A stretch of 64,000 nucleotides of DNA from Bacteroidota bacterium (GCA_016722375.1 JADKJG010000008.1:1-64000), one strand, 5' to 3'. Positions 18,436 through 27,495 are shown, counted from the first letter of the stretch. The notes: generated by a model from the sequence alone, not told the origin. Program-made: numbers and translations.

Positions 18436-19572
18436 TTAGTTTTTAAACAGGTCTAAGTATTCATGTAATACAAAAATCTGATTCCGCTTAAATCCGGAAA
18501 TCTCTTTCAGCATTTCCAACCGCACAAAATCGTCTATCAGTTTATGGGCTGTTGTTTTATTTACCTCTAGATACCTAGCCGCATCTTTTGCATCTATCAC
18601 CGGGTGTTTGTATAAAACGTTTAGCAGCAACTGGGCTGTTTTTGTCTTTTTACCCAGCCGGGTAATTTTTTCAGTTTCATATTTTTCTTTCAGCACAATG
18701 ATTCTTTTGAATGTGTCAATAGAACTTTGAGCGGTTTGCCACACTCCTTCAAAAAAGAACTTCAGCCATTGGTTCAAATCATTTTTAGAACGAACGATGG
18801 TCAAATTATCGTAGTAGAGTGTCTTGTGTTTTTCAAAATAATCTGAAAGATAGAGTGCCGGTTTCAAAAGTTTTTGTTTGCTTACTAAATATAGGGTTAT
18901 CAAAAGCCGCCCTATTCGTCCGTTGCCATCCAAGAACGGGTGAATGGTTTCAAATTGATAATGCAGGATGCCGGCCTTCACCAAATCCGGTACTTGGATG
19001 TGTTCATTATGTATAAATAACTCCAAATCATGCATGAGGTCGGCCAGATGTTCGTGATGTGGCGGAATAAATCCTGCGTCATTAATAGAGGCACCTCCTA
19101 TCCAGTTCTGGCTTCGCCGGTATTCGCCGGGTGTTTTTTTTTCACCCCTCACCCCCTGCATCAGGATTTTATGCAGTTTCAGAATAAGCCGGTTCGAGAG
19201 AGGCAAATGATTCAACTCTTCGATGGCCCTATTAATCGCCTCAACATAATTGTGAACTTCCTGCCAATCGTCTCTTTTTTCGGGTGCCAGATTTTCTGAA
19301 CGCTGCACAGCCTCTGCCAAGGTGGTTTGTGTTCCTTCTATTTTACTGCTCGTGAGGGCTTCTTTTTGGATGTGCATCCGTATGAACAAGTCCACACTGG
19401 GCACTAATTGAGAATAGGCATTCAGTTCTCCTAATTTTATATCCGCTTCGCTCAATAGCTTTTGAGTCAGGGGGTCATCGGTGACCCATACATGGTTTAT
19501 CTTTTCTGGCAAAAAACTCTTGTACTGAAATTGCTGTTCATATTTTCCCGATTTGAATTTTCTGATCTCCAT
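18436..19572 (-). CDS. Fic family AMP-transferase with C-terminal winged helix
   Basis: A 378-residue protein from the ATG giving MEIRKFK; an in-frame TTG adds three residues. The active-site motif HPFLDGNGRIGR at 211-222 is complete (catalytic His, metal-binding Asp, phosphate-binding Gly/Arg). The N-terminal inhibitory helix carries SSKIEG at 75-80, whose Glu normally blocks ATP. The C-terminal ~80 residues look like a winged helix (AARYLEVNKTTAHKLIDDFV). The family AMPylates target proteins. A perfect inverted repeat overlaps its promoter, suggesting autoregulation by the winged helix. Target unknown. Confidence 0.92.
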   Translation of the reverse strand: MEIRKFKSGKYEQQFQYKSFLPEKINHVWVTDDPLTQKLLSEADIKLGELNAYSQLVPSVDLFIRMHIQKEALTSSKIEGTQTTLAEAVQRSENLAPEKRDDWQEVHNYVEAINRAIEELNHLPLSNRLILKLHKILMQGVRGEKKTPGEYRRSQNWIGGASINDAGFIPPHHEHLADLMHDLELFIHNEHIQVPDLVKAGILHYQFETIHPFLDGNGRIGRLLITLYLVSKQKLLKPALYLSDYFEKHKTLYYDNLTIVRSKNDLNQWLKFFFEGVWQTAQSSIDTFKRIIVLKEKYETEKITRLGKKTKTAQLLLNVLYKHPVIDAKDAARYLEVNKTTAHKLIDDFVRLEMLKEISGFKRNQIFVLHEYLDLFKN

Positions 19573-19588
19573 TTTCGCCAATTTCCCG

Positions 19589-19596
19589 CAAATATA
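19589..19596 (-). promoter_or_regulatory. -7 box of the fic promoter
   Basis: TATATTTG on the minus strand fits TAnnTTTG, 16 bp before the fic ATG. No TTTG at -33; instead an arm of the 19604-19635 inverted repeat occupies that position. Confidence 0.55.
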
Positions 19597-19603
19597 AATA
19601 TTT

Positions 19604-19635
19604 ATAGTTGCAGTTATCGCACTTCCTGCAACTAT
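19604..19635. promoter_or_regulatory. probable operator between fic and the divergent gene
   Basis: ATAGTTGCAG (19604-19613) and CTGCAACTAT (19626-19635) are a perfect 10-bp inverted repeat with a 12-bp spacer, centred just upstream of the fic -7 box. GTTGCAGTTA recurs on the opposite strand at 19662-19671. Two-turn spacing suits a dimeric regulator. Confidence 0.65.
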
Positions 19636-19760
19636 GGATATTATTAGTTGTTGTTAATGTCGTAACTGCAACCAATAAGAGGTCTATTATGTTAAGGAAG
19701 TGGCGAATCTTGGGAGGGTCATAACTTTATTCTAAAATTAAAATCCCTTAAAATTGCATC

Positions 19761-20234
19761 ATGGAATCTTTTGATGACGACTTCGACGAACAGGAGGAAG
19801 ATGATACACAAGGTGAATTTTGGAAGCCCATTTATAAGCTGAGCGACGAGTTGCGGCAGCACATCAAAAAAATTTCAGTAACGCTGCAATCCATGTTGGA
19901 TATAACCGGTGATGAAGATAAACTCACAAAATCTCAAATTGAAATGATGCTCTGCGACTCATGGCTGGTTGATGCCAAGCTTGCCGGAGCACGGGGTGGT
20001 GATATGTACCTGCTCTACATGGAAAATGCCTCCATCATCCGTTCACACATGCGGCAAATGCAATCTTTCACATATGGGTTGGAAATGGAGAACGAACATG
20101 GTGATGACACCGGCATCTCCCAACCATACATCCTGGTGCTGCGCGAAGAAATTGAAGCCTTCAAAGATGTTTTCCAGAAATGGGTGCAGACTTTTGAAAA
20201 GGATAAGCATGAAGATGAGTGGGGGCTGTACTAA
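19761..20234 (+). CDS. acidic conserved hypothetical protein
   Basis: A 157-residue soluble protein with a very acidic N-terminus (DDDFDEQEEDD), then mainly helical segments, including LSDELRQHIKKISVTLQSML and an LREEIEAFKDVFQKWVQTF helix near the end. No signal peptide, membrane segment or recognised domain. It is divergent from the Fic gene with a shared ~180-bp regulatory region and convergent with the restriction-modification operon. The genuine start is the ATG at 19761. Function unknown; antitoxin or regulator roles are only possibilities from position. Confidence 0.6.
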   Translation: MESFDDDFDEQEEDDTQGEFWKPIYKLSDELRQHIKKISVTLQSMLDITGDEDKLTKSQIEMMLCDSWLVDAKLAGARGGDMYLLYMENASIIRSHMRQMQSFTYGLEMENEHGDDTGISQPYILVLREEIEAFKDVFQKWVQTFEKDKHEDEWGLY

Positions 20235-20265
20235 CCGATACCATCCCTCCAAGGGATGGTATCGG
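20235..20265. terminator. 14-bp perfect hairpin between convergent genes
   Basis: CCGATACCATCCCT and AGGGATGGTATCGG pair perfectly around a CCA triloop, starting directly after the stop codon at 20232-20234. There is no T-tract, so it is either an atypical bidirectional terminator or a 3'-end stabilising structure. Confidence 0.6.
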
Positions 20266-20291
20266 TGCAAAAGTGCCACCAAAAGCGTTGG

Positions 20292-22907
20292 CTAAATGTC
20301 TTTGATGATGTTTAAAAAGTCTTCTAATTTATATGCTCCGTCAACTGTTCGTCTTTCGTAAACCATGAAGTAACGATAATTATTTCCTGCCTTGTTTGCC
20401 CATTGTCCGCCAAGTCTTATTTTTTGTTCTGCGTCTAAGTGGTCGCCTTTGGTTTCTAATAAAATTGTCTTATCGCTTTTTGTCTGAATGATAAAGTTTG
20501 GATAATGATTTACAAAACCGTTAATTCTAAAACCTTTGCGTTCTATGTTCCTTGTCCAGAAAGCAATGTTTGTCATGTTGCCAATTTCGTTGATTACACG
20601 TTCTTCAAAACCGTTCATGCTTCCTTCTTTCTCGTAAAGCGATTTTGTTATGTCTTTGGCTGTGTCGCCCGGTGAAATGTTTTTTGGTAAAGTGAAAGAT
20701 GGTTTTATGAAAACTTTGTCTGTGTCTAAATAATCCTTGAATTTTTTCTCTGCAAACTGTTCTGAAAGGGAAATTATTTTATACTTGATTTTGTCTTTAT
20801 AGGTGTAATCGTGTGCTGCCAAGTCGCTGAATTGTTCGTCTTTAAAATCTTCTAAAATTCGGTTGATGTATTTTTCAATTTCCTTGTCAGGAATTGGAAA
20901 CATATTGCCAATTAAATCCATTAAGCGTTTTGTGAAATTCTTTACTCTGCTGTCTTTTCTTGATGGGTCAAGAATGTAAGCCATTACACTCTCTTTTACT
21001 TCTCCGTCAAGCCTTACAAATGTTGGCGTATGTTCTTTTTTAGTTTCGTCTAAGTCAACTTTGTAGAGTTCTGCTGTAATGCTGTCAAAAGCAATGTTTG
21101 TGTCGGCTTTGCTTAATGCAAAACCATCTAAAAGATTTTCCTTTTCTAAAGGTAATTCTTCTTCTTTTTGTCCGAATAAATCGTTTGCAGGAACTTTTAA
21201 ATAAAACTGTGGTAAGTTTATCTGTTCAGCTTGTTCTTTGAAAATGTCTTTGATACTATATGTTTTCACAAGCTGTTGTATTTCGTTTGGTAAAGCCGTT
21301 GTATTGTTTGCTTCCATTTCAGAAACTGTTTTTTCAAAGGCTTCATTTTGTTCTATTGCTGATTTTTCAATTTCCGAAACGGGTGTGTTTGGTAATTCAG
21401 TTTCCGAAGGAACTGAAATTCGTGAGGTATCAATGTCGGAAGTAATATCTTCTGCTGTTTCTTCGCTTGTTGGGAAAACGGTCAATTGTTGCAAAGGGTC
21501 TTGTTTCTTGGCTTCTTCCAACATGGCAGGGTCAGCCAATTTATAATCTTTGTCGCTGAAACCTGCTTTGTTCAAGCCTTTCACAATGTTGTCTAATGTG
21601 TCCAAAAATTTTGATGATGCTGTTAAAACATAACTCAAATTGAGCAAAGGAAAATTATGTTTCATTACATAAGGCTGTCGTAAAACTCTGCCTAAAATTT
21701 GTTCAACATCTACTGCTGAACTCTTGTCTGCTAATGATGCCAAGATATAAGCAAACGGACAGTCCCAACCTTCTTTTAATGCATTTATGGTAATGATGTA
21801 ACGAACTTCACATGCTGCGCTCATTAAATCAATACCCTTAATTTCATTGATGTTTGCAGTCTTAATTTTGATTTGTTCAGCAGGGATTTTCAACTCAATG
21901 AGTTTTTCTTTCAGTTTCTGAACATTTGATTTTTCTTCTTCTTCGTTTAAAAAGTCTTTTCCGTTTTTGGGTTGTGCTTGAAACAGCACAATAGGGCGGA
22001 TGTATTTACCGCCTTTTTTTTCTTCTGCAATGGCTTGTAGTTCTAAGCGTTTTTGAAGTTGTAAACTGCTATTGATTACCTCTGTTTTGTCTTGATGATT
22101 GTAAACAATTACAGGCAGTTTCACCATGTTTTCCTTTTTCAATTCCAAGGCATCAATAAAACTAATGATGTTGCTGTTTTTTCTTGGAGTGGCTGTAAGG
22201 TCAAGAATGAAACAAGGATTAAATTCTTTGAGCATATCCACACTTAAATCTGTTTCAGCATTGTGGCTTTCGTCAACCACTATCATAGGATTTAAGAACT
22301 GCATTACTTTCATTAACGATATTTCTTCGTCCTTGCCTAAAAGCGTTTCAAATGATTGCAATGAACCGTTTTGCTCAAATACTTTTCTTCCTTCTTTGTT
22401 GGCTGTTCTAATGCTATCAAAACTCAATACAAAAATGTTCAACTGTTCTTTTACCGAAGTAGCGTTAAATCCGCTTCCTTGCAACAGTGCAGCTTTGTCA
22501 AATACTTCAACCTTGTTGCCGAAGTGTGAATTTATTTTTTGTCGGTAAGGGTGATTGGTGTCTTTTAAGTTTTTAATGGTTTGGTCTAAAATGGTAATAG
22601 ACGGAACTAACCAAACAACCGCTTTGGGTTTGTCGTAAGCAAAAGCATCAAAAATTGTTTTGATGGCGTTGCAAGCAATAAAAGTTTTACCGCCTGCGGT
22701 AGGCACTTTCACGCAAATATGTGGCACTCGTGCCACATTGTTTTTGTAGGGTTCTATGGCTGTGCCAACAAATGGAAACAAAGGAGTTTTTGGGTGCTTT
22801 GCCCAAAAATTATAAAAAGCGTCTTTCACGTCTTTGGTTTCTTGCACTTGCTCCAAAAACATTGAAAGGTCGTTTATTACTTGCTGTTGATAGGGTTTTA
22901 ATTCCAT
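20292..22907 (-). CDS. res: type III restriction enzyme Res subunit
   Basis: An 871-residue superfamily 2 helicase-nuclease. Walker A PTAGGKT at 69-75, Walker B DESH at 212-215 and motif III TATP at 238-241. A helicase C-terminal domain follows, including ALKEGWDCPFAY and an arginine-finger-like QILGRVLRQP. Near the C-terminus, the PD-(D/E)xK-type core LLETKGDHL sits around residues 816-824. With the Mod subunit it would cut unmethylated DNA after ATP-driven sliding. Its ATG overlaps the last base of the upstream fic stop, so translation is coupled. Shorter than many Res proteins but all core motifs are present. Confidence 0.93.
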   Translation of the reverse strand: MELKPYQQQVINDLSMFLEQVQETKDVKDAFYNFWAKHPKTPLFPFVGTAIEPYKNNVARVPHICVKVPTAGGKTFIACNAIKTIFDAFAYDKPKAVVWLVPSITILDQTIKNLKDTNHPYRQKINSHFGNKVEVFDKAALLQGSGFNATSVKEQLNIFVLSFDSIRTANKEGRKVFEQNGSLQSFETLLGKDEEISLMKVMQFLNPMIVVDESHNAETDLSVDMLKEFNPCFILDLTATPRKNSNIISFIDALELKKENMVKLPVIVYNHQDKTEVINSSLQLQKRLELQAIAEEKKGGKYIRPIVLFQAQPKNGKDFLNEEEEKSNVQKLKEKLIELKIPAEQIKIKTANINEIKGIDLMSAACEVRYIITINALKEGWDCPFAYILASLADKSSAVDVEQILGRVLRQPYVMKHNFPLLNLSYVLTASSKFLDTLDNIVKGLNKAGFSDKDYKLADPAMLEEAKKQDPLQQLTVFPTSEETAEDITSDIDTSRISVPSETELPNTPVSEIEKSAIEQNEAFEKTVSEMEANNTTALPNEIQQLVKTYSIKDIFKEQAEQINLPQFYLKVPANDLFGQKEEELPLEKENLLDGFALSKADTNIAFDSITAELYKVDLDETKKEHTPTFVRLDGEVKESVMAYILDPSRKDSRVKNFTKRLMDLIGNMFPIPDKEIEKYINRILEDFKDEQFSDLAAHDYTYKDKIKYKIISLSEQFAEKKFKDYLDTDKVFIKPSFTLPKNISPGDTAKDITKSLYEKEGSMNGFEERVINEIGNMTNIAFWTRNIERKGFRINGFVNHYPNFIIQTKSDKTILLETKGDHLDAEQKIRLGGQWANKAGNNYRYFMVYERRTVDGAYKLEDFLNIIKDI

Positions 22908-23704
22908 TACTTGATTTCTTCGTTAAGTGTTAGCGATTGTGGAAGCATCAGCAAAAAAGGTAATGCCTTTGAATAATCAAGTGCCTCGTATTCCAACCCC
23001 AACAACCGAATATTTTTATAGTAAGTTTGGTGTTGCATATAATAGTTCTTTTCTGATTGAATGAGCCAAGCGTTCTCTCCTAATTTTTCTGCTAAAAACC
23101 ATTTTTCAATCAGTCGGGAGCTTCTTCCGTTGCCATCATCAAACGGGTGAATTTTTACAAATACCAAATGCAATAGCGAAGCAAAGTAGAACACCTCCTG
23201 CACTGTCAATTTCATGTTTAATAAACTGTCAAGTTCGGTGTATAGTTTCTCTAATTCGCTTTTAACTGCAGAAGGAGCGGCTGCAACATATTCTATTCTT
23301 CCATCGGCAGTGGTTACATACATATTTCCGGTTCTTATTTCGCCCTGTCTGCCTGCTGGTAAAATATGTTTGGTTAGCATTTTTTGAATGGTCAAAATAT
23401 TTTCTGCATTGCATTTTTGTTTTTTTGCAAATTGATAGGCATTATATAAGTCGTCTATTTTGCGGGTATAATCGGGTAAAAATTCTATGCCAAACCGTTT
23501 GTGCTTTACATACGAATCCAACTCAATGTTTTCTCCCTCAATCTTAGAGGAGAAAACAGCAGATACAGAAGTGTAGAAACTGAAAGTATCAATAGATAAT
23601 TCGCTTTCTTCTAATTGCTCGTATTTTTTTAAAAAAGTATCGCTCATGTTTTCGCAATACGCTGCTAAAAGCTCAGTAGGCAGAATTTCAAATGTTTTTT
23701 CCAT
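22907..23704 (-). CDS. Fic family protein inside the type III R-M operon
   Basis: A 265-residue protein with an intact Fic motif HPFDDGNGRSSR at 186-197 and an N-terminal inhibitory SSKIEG at 52-57. The flap region GEIRTGNMYVT at 121-131 is normal. No DNA-binding C-terminal domain, unlike the Fic protein at 18436. It sits between mod and res, 3 bp from the mod stop and overlapping the res start by 1 bp, so it is co-translated with the system. Fic enzymes usually AMPylate proteins. Here it could modify Mod, Res or a host target as a guard; this is inference. Confidence 0.92.
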   Translation of the reverse strand: MEKTFEILPTELLAAYCENMSDTFLKKYEQLEESELSIDTFSFYTSVSAVFSSKIEGENIELDSYVKHKRFGIEFLPDYTRKIDDLYNAYQFAKKQKCNAENILTIQKMLTKHILPAGRQGEIRTGNMYVTTADGRIEYVAAAPSAVKSELEKLYTELDSLLNMKLTVQEVFYFASLLHLVFVKIHPFDDGNGRSSRLIEKWFLAEKLGENAWLIQSEKNYYMQHQTYYKNIRLLGLEYEALDYSKALPFLLMLPQSLTLNEEIK

Positions 23705-23707
23705 CGT

Positions 23708-25288
23708 TTAAAACCTTGTTATGTCTCTTGGTATTTTTTTGAAAATGATGTGATGCTTTGTCATGAAATCTATTGTTAGCAAACAGTTGTCGGCATAAAT
23801 TACATACTGCTCGGCTTTGGTTTTCATGGTGGCTAAGAAAGCATGGTCTAAGGTAGTTACTTCGTCTTGTTCGTAGTTGAAGTAATACGCTGTGTCATTA
23901 TGTTTGCCCAAGAAATGTTTATTGTCTTTGTGCTTTGTTTCAGTTAATGGTGTTTTGGTTTCCGTATAGTAAACGTATTGGCGGATTTTATCAACGCCTA
24001 CAATTTCATTCAAATTGCCATCTTCTAAGAACATGGGTTGTCCGAGTGTGAAAAAGTTGAAATTTCCTTTTGTTGCTTCTGTTGTTCCGTAACCTTTGAT
24101 AACTCTTTTTACTCTTTCGGCTGTAATTGTTTCGGCATAATCTTCCATTTCTATTAAAATGAATTTGCGATTACCGCCATCTTGTTTATTTAAGTTTAAA
24201 ACAGCGTGTGCAGTTGAACCAGAACCAGCATAGCTATCAAGAATTATATCATTTGGATTAGTGGCTATTTGCAAAACTCTTTCTACTAATTGATATGGTT
24301 TTGGACTGTCAAAAACATTGCCTTCTATAATCTTATTTAACTCTTTTTTGCCTTCTTGATTATGCGATACTTCATCATACTTCCAAATTGTTTGAGGAAC
24401 AACTCCGTCATTTACTTCAAATAAATATCTTTTTAATTGCGGCTTTCCATTTCCGTCTTTCCCAAAGTAAAATCTATTTTCAGCTAACATTTGCTTCGAT
24501 TTTTCTTCGTTAAATCGGTAACAGCTACCTTTAGGTGGAAAATGTTCTTTACCATTATTTGGGTTCTTAATTCCAAATACCCCAGTTTCAGAAAAGGATT
24601 TTACGAGAACATTGTCAGGTCTCCATAAACCCCTTCCATCCTTATCATCATACTTATAGAATTTATTTTGTTTATTCGTTCTTGGTGCTAAATTTCGTTT
24701 CCATGAATTTTTTGATTTAGCGTAAACAACAATAAAGTCATGTGATGCGGAAAAATATTTAGCATCATTTCTTGGCGAATAATTTTTTTCCCAAATAACA
24801 TTTGCCATAAAATTACCTCCACCAAAAATTTCATCACAAATCAATTTCAAGTTCGCTTGTTCGTTATCATCAATTGAAATGAAAATTGCCCCATCGTCTG
24901 CCAATAGTTTGTGTAATAGTTTCAAACGTGGATACATCATACAAAGCCATTTGTCGTGCCTTGTAAGGTCTTCGGCTTCTTTCCCTACTACTTGGCCAAG
25001 CCACTTTTTAATTTTCGGGTCGTTTACATTATCGTTATACACCCAACCTTCGTTTCCTGTGTTGTAGGGTGGGTCTATGTAAATACACTTTACTTTTCCT
25101 TCGTATTCGGGCAATAAGGCTTTTAAGGCTTCCAAGTTGTCGCCATGTATTATTTTATTTCTGCTTTTGGTTTCTTGGTCTGTTTGTGTTCCGTTGTTAA
25201 AGCCGTAGGCGTGTTCCAATACTTTAAACGGAACATCCATGTGATGATTTATGACCTTATCTTTTCCTATCCAGTGTAATGTTGGCAT
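23708..25288 (-). CDS. mod: type III DNA-methyltransferase Mod subunit
   Basis: A 526-residue adenine-N6 methyltransferase with beta-class motif order: catalytic motif IV DPPYNTG at 72-78 precedes AdoMet-binding motif I DSYAGSGSTAHAV at 351-363. The segment between about 175 and 330 is the likely target-recognition domain. First gene of the mod-fic-res operon; it would recognise a short asymmetric site and protect it by methylating one strand. No simple-sequence repeat suggestive of phase variation was seen near its 5' end. The upstream 840 bp contain no obvious consensus promoter. Confidence 0.94.
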   Translation of the reverse strand: MPTLHWIGKDKVINHHMDVPFKVLEHAYGFNNGTQTDQETKSRNKIIHGDNLEALKALLPEYEGKVKCIYIDPPYNTGNEGWVYNDNVNDPKIKKWLGQVVGKEAEDLTRHDKWLCMMYPRLKLLHKLLADDGAIFISIDDNEQANLKLICDEIFGGGNFMANVIWEKNYSPRNDAKYFSASHDFIVVYAKSKNSWKRNLAPRTNKQNKFYKYDDKDGRGLWRPDNVLVKSFSETGVFGIKNPNNGKEHFPPKGSCYRFNEEKSKQMLAENRFYFGKDGNGKPQLKRYLFEVNDGVVPQTIWKYDEVSHNQEGKKELNKIIEGNVFDSPKPYQLVERVLQIATNPNDIILDSYAGSGSTAHAVLNLNKQDGGNRKFILIEMEDYAETITAERVKRVIKGYGTTEATKGNFNFFTLGQPMFLEDGNLNEIVGVDKIRQYVYYTETKTPLTETKHKDNKHFLGKHNDTAYYFNYEQDEVTTLDHAFLATMKTKAEQYVIYADNCLLTIDFMTKHHIIFKKIPRDITRF

Positions 25289-26360
25289 CTATAATTTTTA
25301 ATTCGTTTTTATTGGTCGTAAAGATAATTTTTAAAACCCTGTTATTGTCAAAAGTTGCACTCAAATTGTCCATTGTCCACTGGTCGGGTGGTGGGTGGGC
25401 TTTGGGTGCGGTTGGGTAAAATTAAATGTGCTGCAAAAGCGTTGGATTGTGTGTCGGCTTGCAGCTCTTTTAATTTTACGAAGCGTTGGCATTTTTGTCG
25501 TCTGTTTTTCTGTTAGTTTGTTGTCGGTTGTGTCGTCCTTTACGCTTGCACCTAACGGAAAGAAATTTACGAAGTAATTTTTACCACAATAGTAAAAGAG
25601 AAAAAATTATTCTCGTAAATTTCTTGTTGTCTGCTGTTGAATCCGTCCAAGGAGCTCAACAGGAACAGTGGATGGGTGAACTCAATTTTCCTACAAGTAC
25701 CGGAAGTTTAGCGCAAAAATATTGTCGTAAATCCCCGATTTGCGCAGTCTTTTTGTGCGGTAGTTTGCAGGTAATCATTAGAGTGCGGACGGATGTGATT
25801 TTAACTGGAACCGGTGAATCCCTCTACCAAAAACATCATTTACAGCAGAACGACAAATTGAGCGGATTTGAATGGCTCGTTTTTCTCCGCTCACTTTGCC
25901 TCACAAGCAGTCGTTACGATGCCAATCGTTTGAAAGACTTTTCTTTCACGAGTTGTCCTCGCGACTGCTTGAAAATAAAATCAGCGTATTTTCTTTGCTG
26001 CTGTAATTTCTGCACAGCTTATCCGCCATCCTTTCTGCTACACTCCTTCCGTCGGTTTTACTCCTTTGCCAACTAAAACTTCCGTTGCTTACTGGGGGTG
26101 AACCCATCAATTGCAGAGCAACATCTATTATGCGTTACTAAAGTATAATTTATAGCGTATATCCAGCCATAAAGCGACGGATATGCGCAAGTATGGGTTG
26201 CGTATATCCGTCTGCCTATCCTTATATAAAGTACGACACAGATTATTGAACACTAGACCTCTCCGCCAAAATGTCCATCCTTTTCCACCCCCAAATATCC
26301 GATACCCATTAATAAAACACACAATTTGACCGATCTGTTCATAATCCGCTTTCTAGTAAA
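25289..26360. other. 1.07-kb gene-poor region with atypical composition
   Basis: No recognisable gene. 25380-25560 is unusually G/T-rich on the plus strand. Two plus-strand frames stay open across 25395-25577 and 25486-26076, but their translations are cysteine- and serine-rich without any motif, and I do not accept them as genes. A strong hairpin lies at 26176-26212. Could be debris of an old insertion next to the restriction-modification island. Confidence 0.5.
26176..26212. repeat. 15-bp hairpin with 7-nt loop
   Basis: GACGGATATGCGCAA and TTGCGTATATCCGTC pair over 15 positions (one G-U) around GTATGGG. No T-tract on either strand. A partial extra copy of the arm (GCGTATATCC) lies just upstream at 26155-26164. 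Confidence 0.7.
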
Positions 26361-26696
26361 CGATTATCAACAATAATCCCCCGATAATCAATCATAATCC
26401 CCCGATTCTTAATCAATTTCCCCGGATAATTGATTAAAGAAGCCGTTAAATCAATCACATCTTCCGCTATCTTAATCAAGGTAGCCGCATTATTGATTAA
26501 GTCATTCGTTATTGTAATCACGATAGCCGCATTCTTAATCATAAGGGCCGTTATATCAATCAAAACGGCGGCATTCTTAATCATATCTTCCGATATCTTG
26601 ATCAAAAGCTTTGCGTTATTAATCACATCATCCGCTATATTGATTACATCAGTTGTTTTCTTAATCACGCCTTCAGCATTATTATTTACATTGGTA
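26361..26696. repeat. 21-bp imperfect tandem array A (16 units)
   Basis: Sixteen consecutive units of exactly 21 bp, none identical. The common core is close to GCATTCTTAATCA followed by ~6 variable bases ending CC. TTAATCA and its complement TGATTAA alternate. Both strands have a frame open through the array (period divisible by 3), giving 7-residue repeats in translation with no known family. It lies in the gene-poor region upstream of DUF3078 and beyond the R-M operon. Confidence 0.85.
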
Positions 26697-26787
26697 CTAC
26701 AATTTTGTTGGCGGGTACTAATCTTTTAGAAGCGAGCGGTGGAAAGTATGTTGGAAGAATAACATGCAAAATGGGATAGCCCGCCCT

Positions 26788-26971
26788 GGGTGTAGGCTCT
26801 GCCTACACCCTACCAAGCATTCAGTTTATAGCTGAAGAATTCCATGCAAAAAACCCTGACCATCTCCTTCCCGTCAACACCGTCATTCAATCTGCAATTG
26901 CGTTCGACTCCTTTGGAGTCGTATGTTTATAGCATATCGTTCGCTATAAACATACGACCGCATCGCGGTCG
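26788..26971. repeat. cluster of perfect hairpins
   Basis: GGGTGTAGGC/GCCTACACCC (26788-26810), then three abutting palindromes: CGACTCC/GGAGTCG (26905-26921), GTATGTTTATAGC/GCTATAAACATAC (26921-26955) and CGACCGC/GCGGTCG (26955-26971). The last three share boundary bases. They look like composite dispersed palindromic elements. Confidence 0.75.
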
Positions 26972-27179
26972 CACTTCCTTAACTTAATGACATTGCTCTT
27001 CGGAGGGAATATATTATGAATAAAAACTAGATTTTTCACCTCCATCCATCTTGCGATTTATTAAAAACCTGTCTCCCAAGATAACTCCTTAACGTATCAT
27101 CAAAAAGTAGATTAATTAGCCTATTATTTTCGCTTTTCTGTTAATTCATGGATTTTTCGCGAATACCCAGACTCATTCT

Positions 27180-27431
27180 GTCACAGAATGAGGCAAAACC
27201 GCGACAGAATGAGGTAAGTCCGTGACGGAATGAGGGAAGTCTGTCATGAAATTAGGGAAGTCTGCGACGGAAATAGCTAAGTCCGCCGCAGAAATACCTA
27301 AGTCCGTCGCAAAAACAGGGAAGTCCGCCACGGAAATAGGGAAGTCAGCGGCGGAAATAGCTATTTCTGTGGTAGAAATAGGCAAGTCTGTCGCAAAAAT
27401 AGGAGGATTCGTTCCGGCAATAGGGAAAACT
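27180..27431. repeat. 21-bp imperfect tandem array B (12 units)
   Basis: Twelve consecutive 21-bp units with the approximate consensus GTCGCGGAAATAGGGAAGTCC. The GGAAATAG...AAGTC part is best kept; the first five bases vary. The first unit is preceded by CTCATTCTG, making a palindrome with CAGAATGAG. The array ends 36 bp before the -7 box of the DUF3078 gene. Confidence 0.85.
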
Positions 27432-27466
27432 GAAGAAGTATTTGGTTTGATTTTTTGAAGGAGAGC

Positions 27467-27474
27467 TATTTTTG
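27467..27474 (+). promoter_or_regulatory. -7 box of the DUF3078 gene promoter
   Basis: TATTTTTG fits TAnnTTTG, 22 bp before the ATG at 27496. A TTTG lies 17 bp upstream, slightly short of the usual 19. Confidence 0.55.
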
Positions 27475-27495
27475 TGCGAACAAAATGAATCAGAT

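Noticed and set aside
23330..23365. LPAGRQG stretch in the R-M-associated Fic protein as an inserted repeat
   Set aside because: Length agrees with the usual loop at this position in Fic proteins, so no insertion is needed to explain it.
25480..25565. Integron attC-like site (GTTGGC ... CCTAAC words)
   Set aside because: The GTTGGC box does not match the R' consensus, and no L boxes, imperfect stem or integrase gene were seen.
25395..26076. Two overlapping plus-strand frames (60 and 196 codons) in the gene-poor region after the R-M operon
   Set aside because: Translations are rich in Cys and Ser, show no motif or plausible start context, and overlap each other; composition fits non-coding sequence.
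26339..26668. Heptad-repeat frame through array A as a gene
   Set aside because: A stop-free 21-bp unit keeps frames open on both strands by construction; no conserved head, promoter or start was found here.
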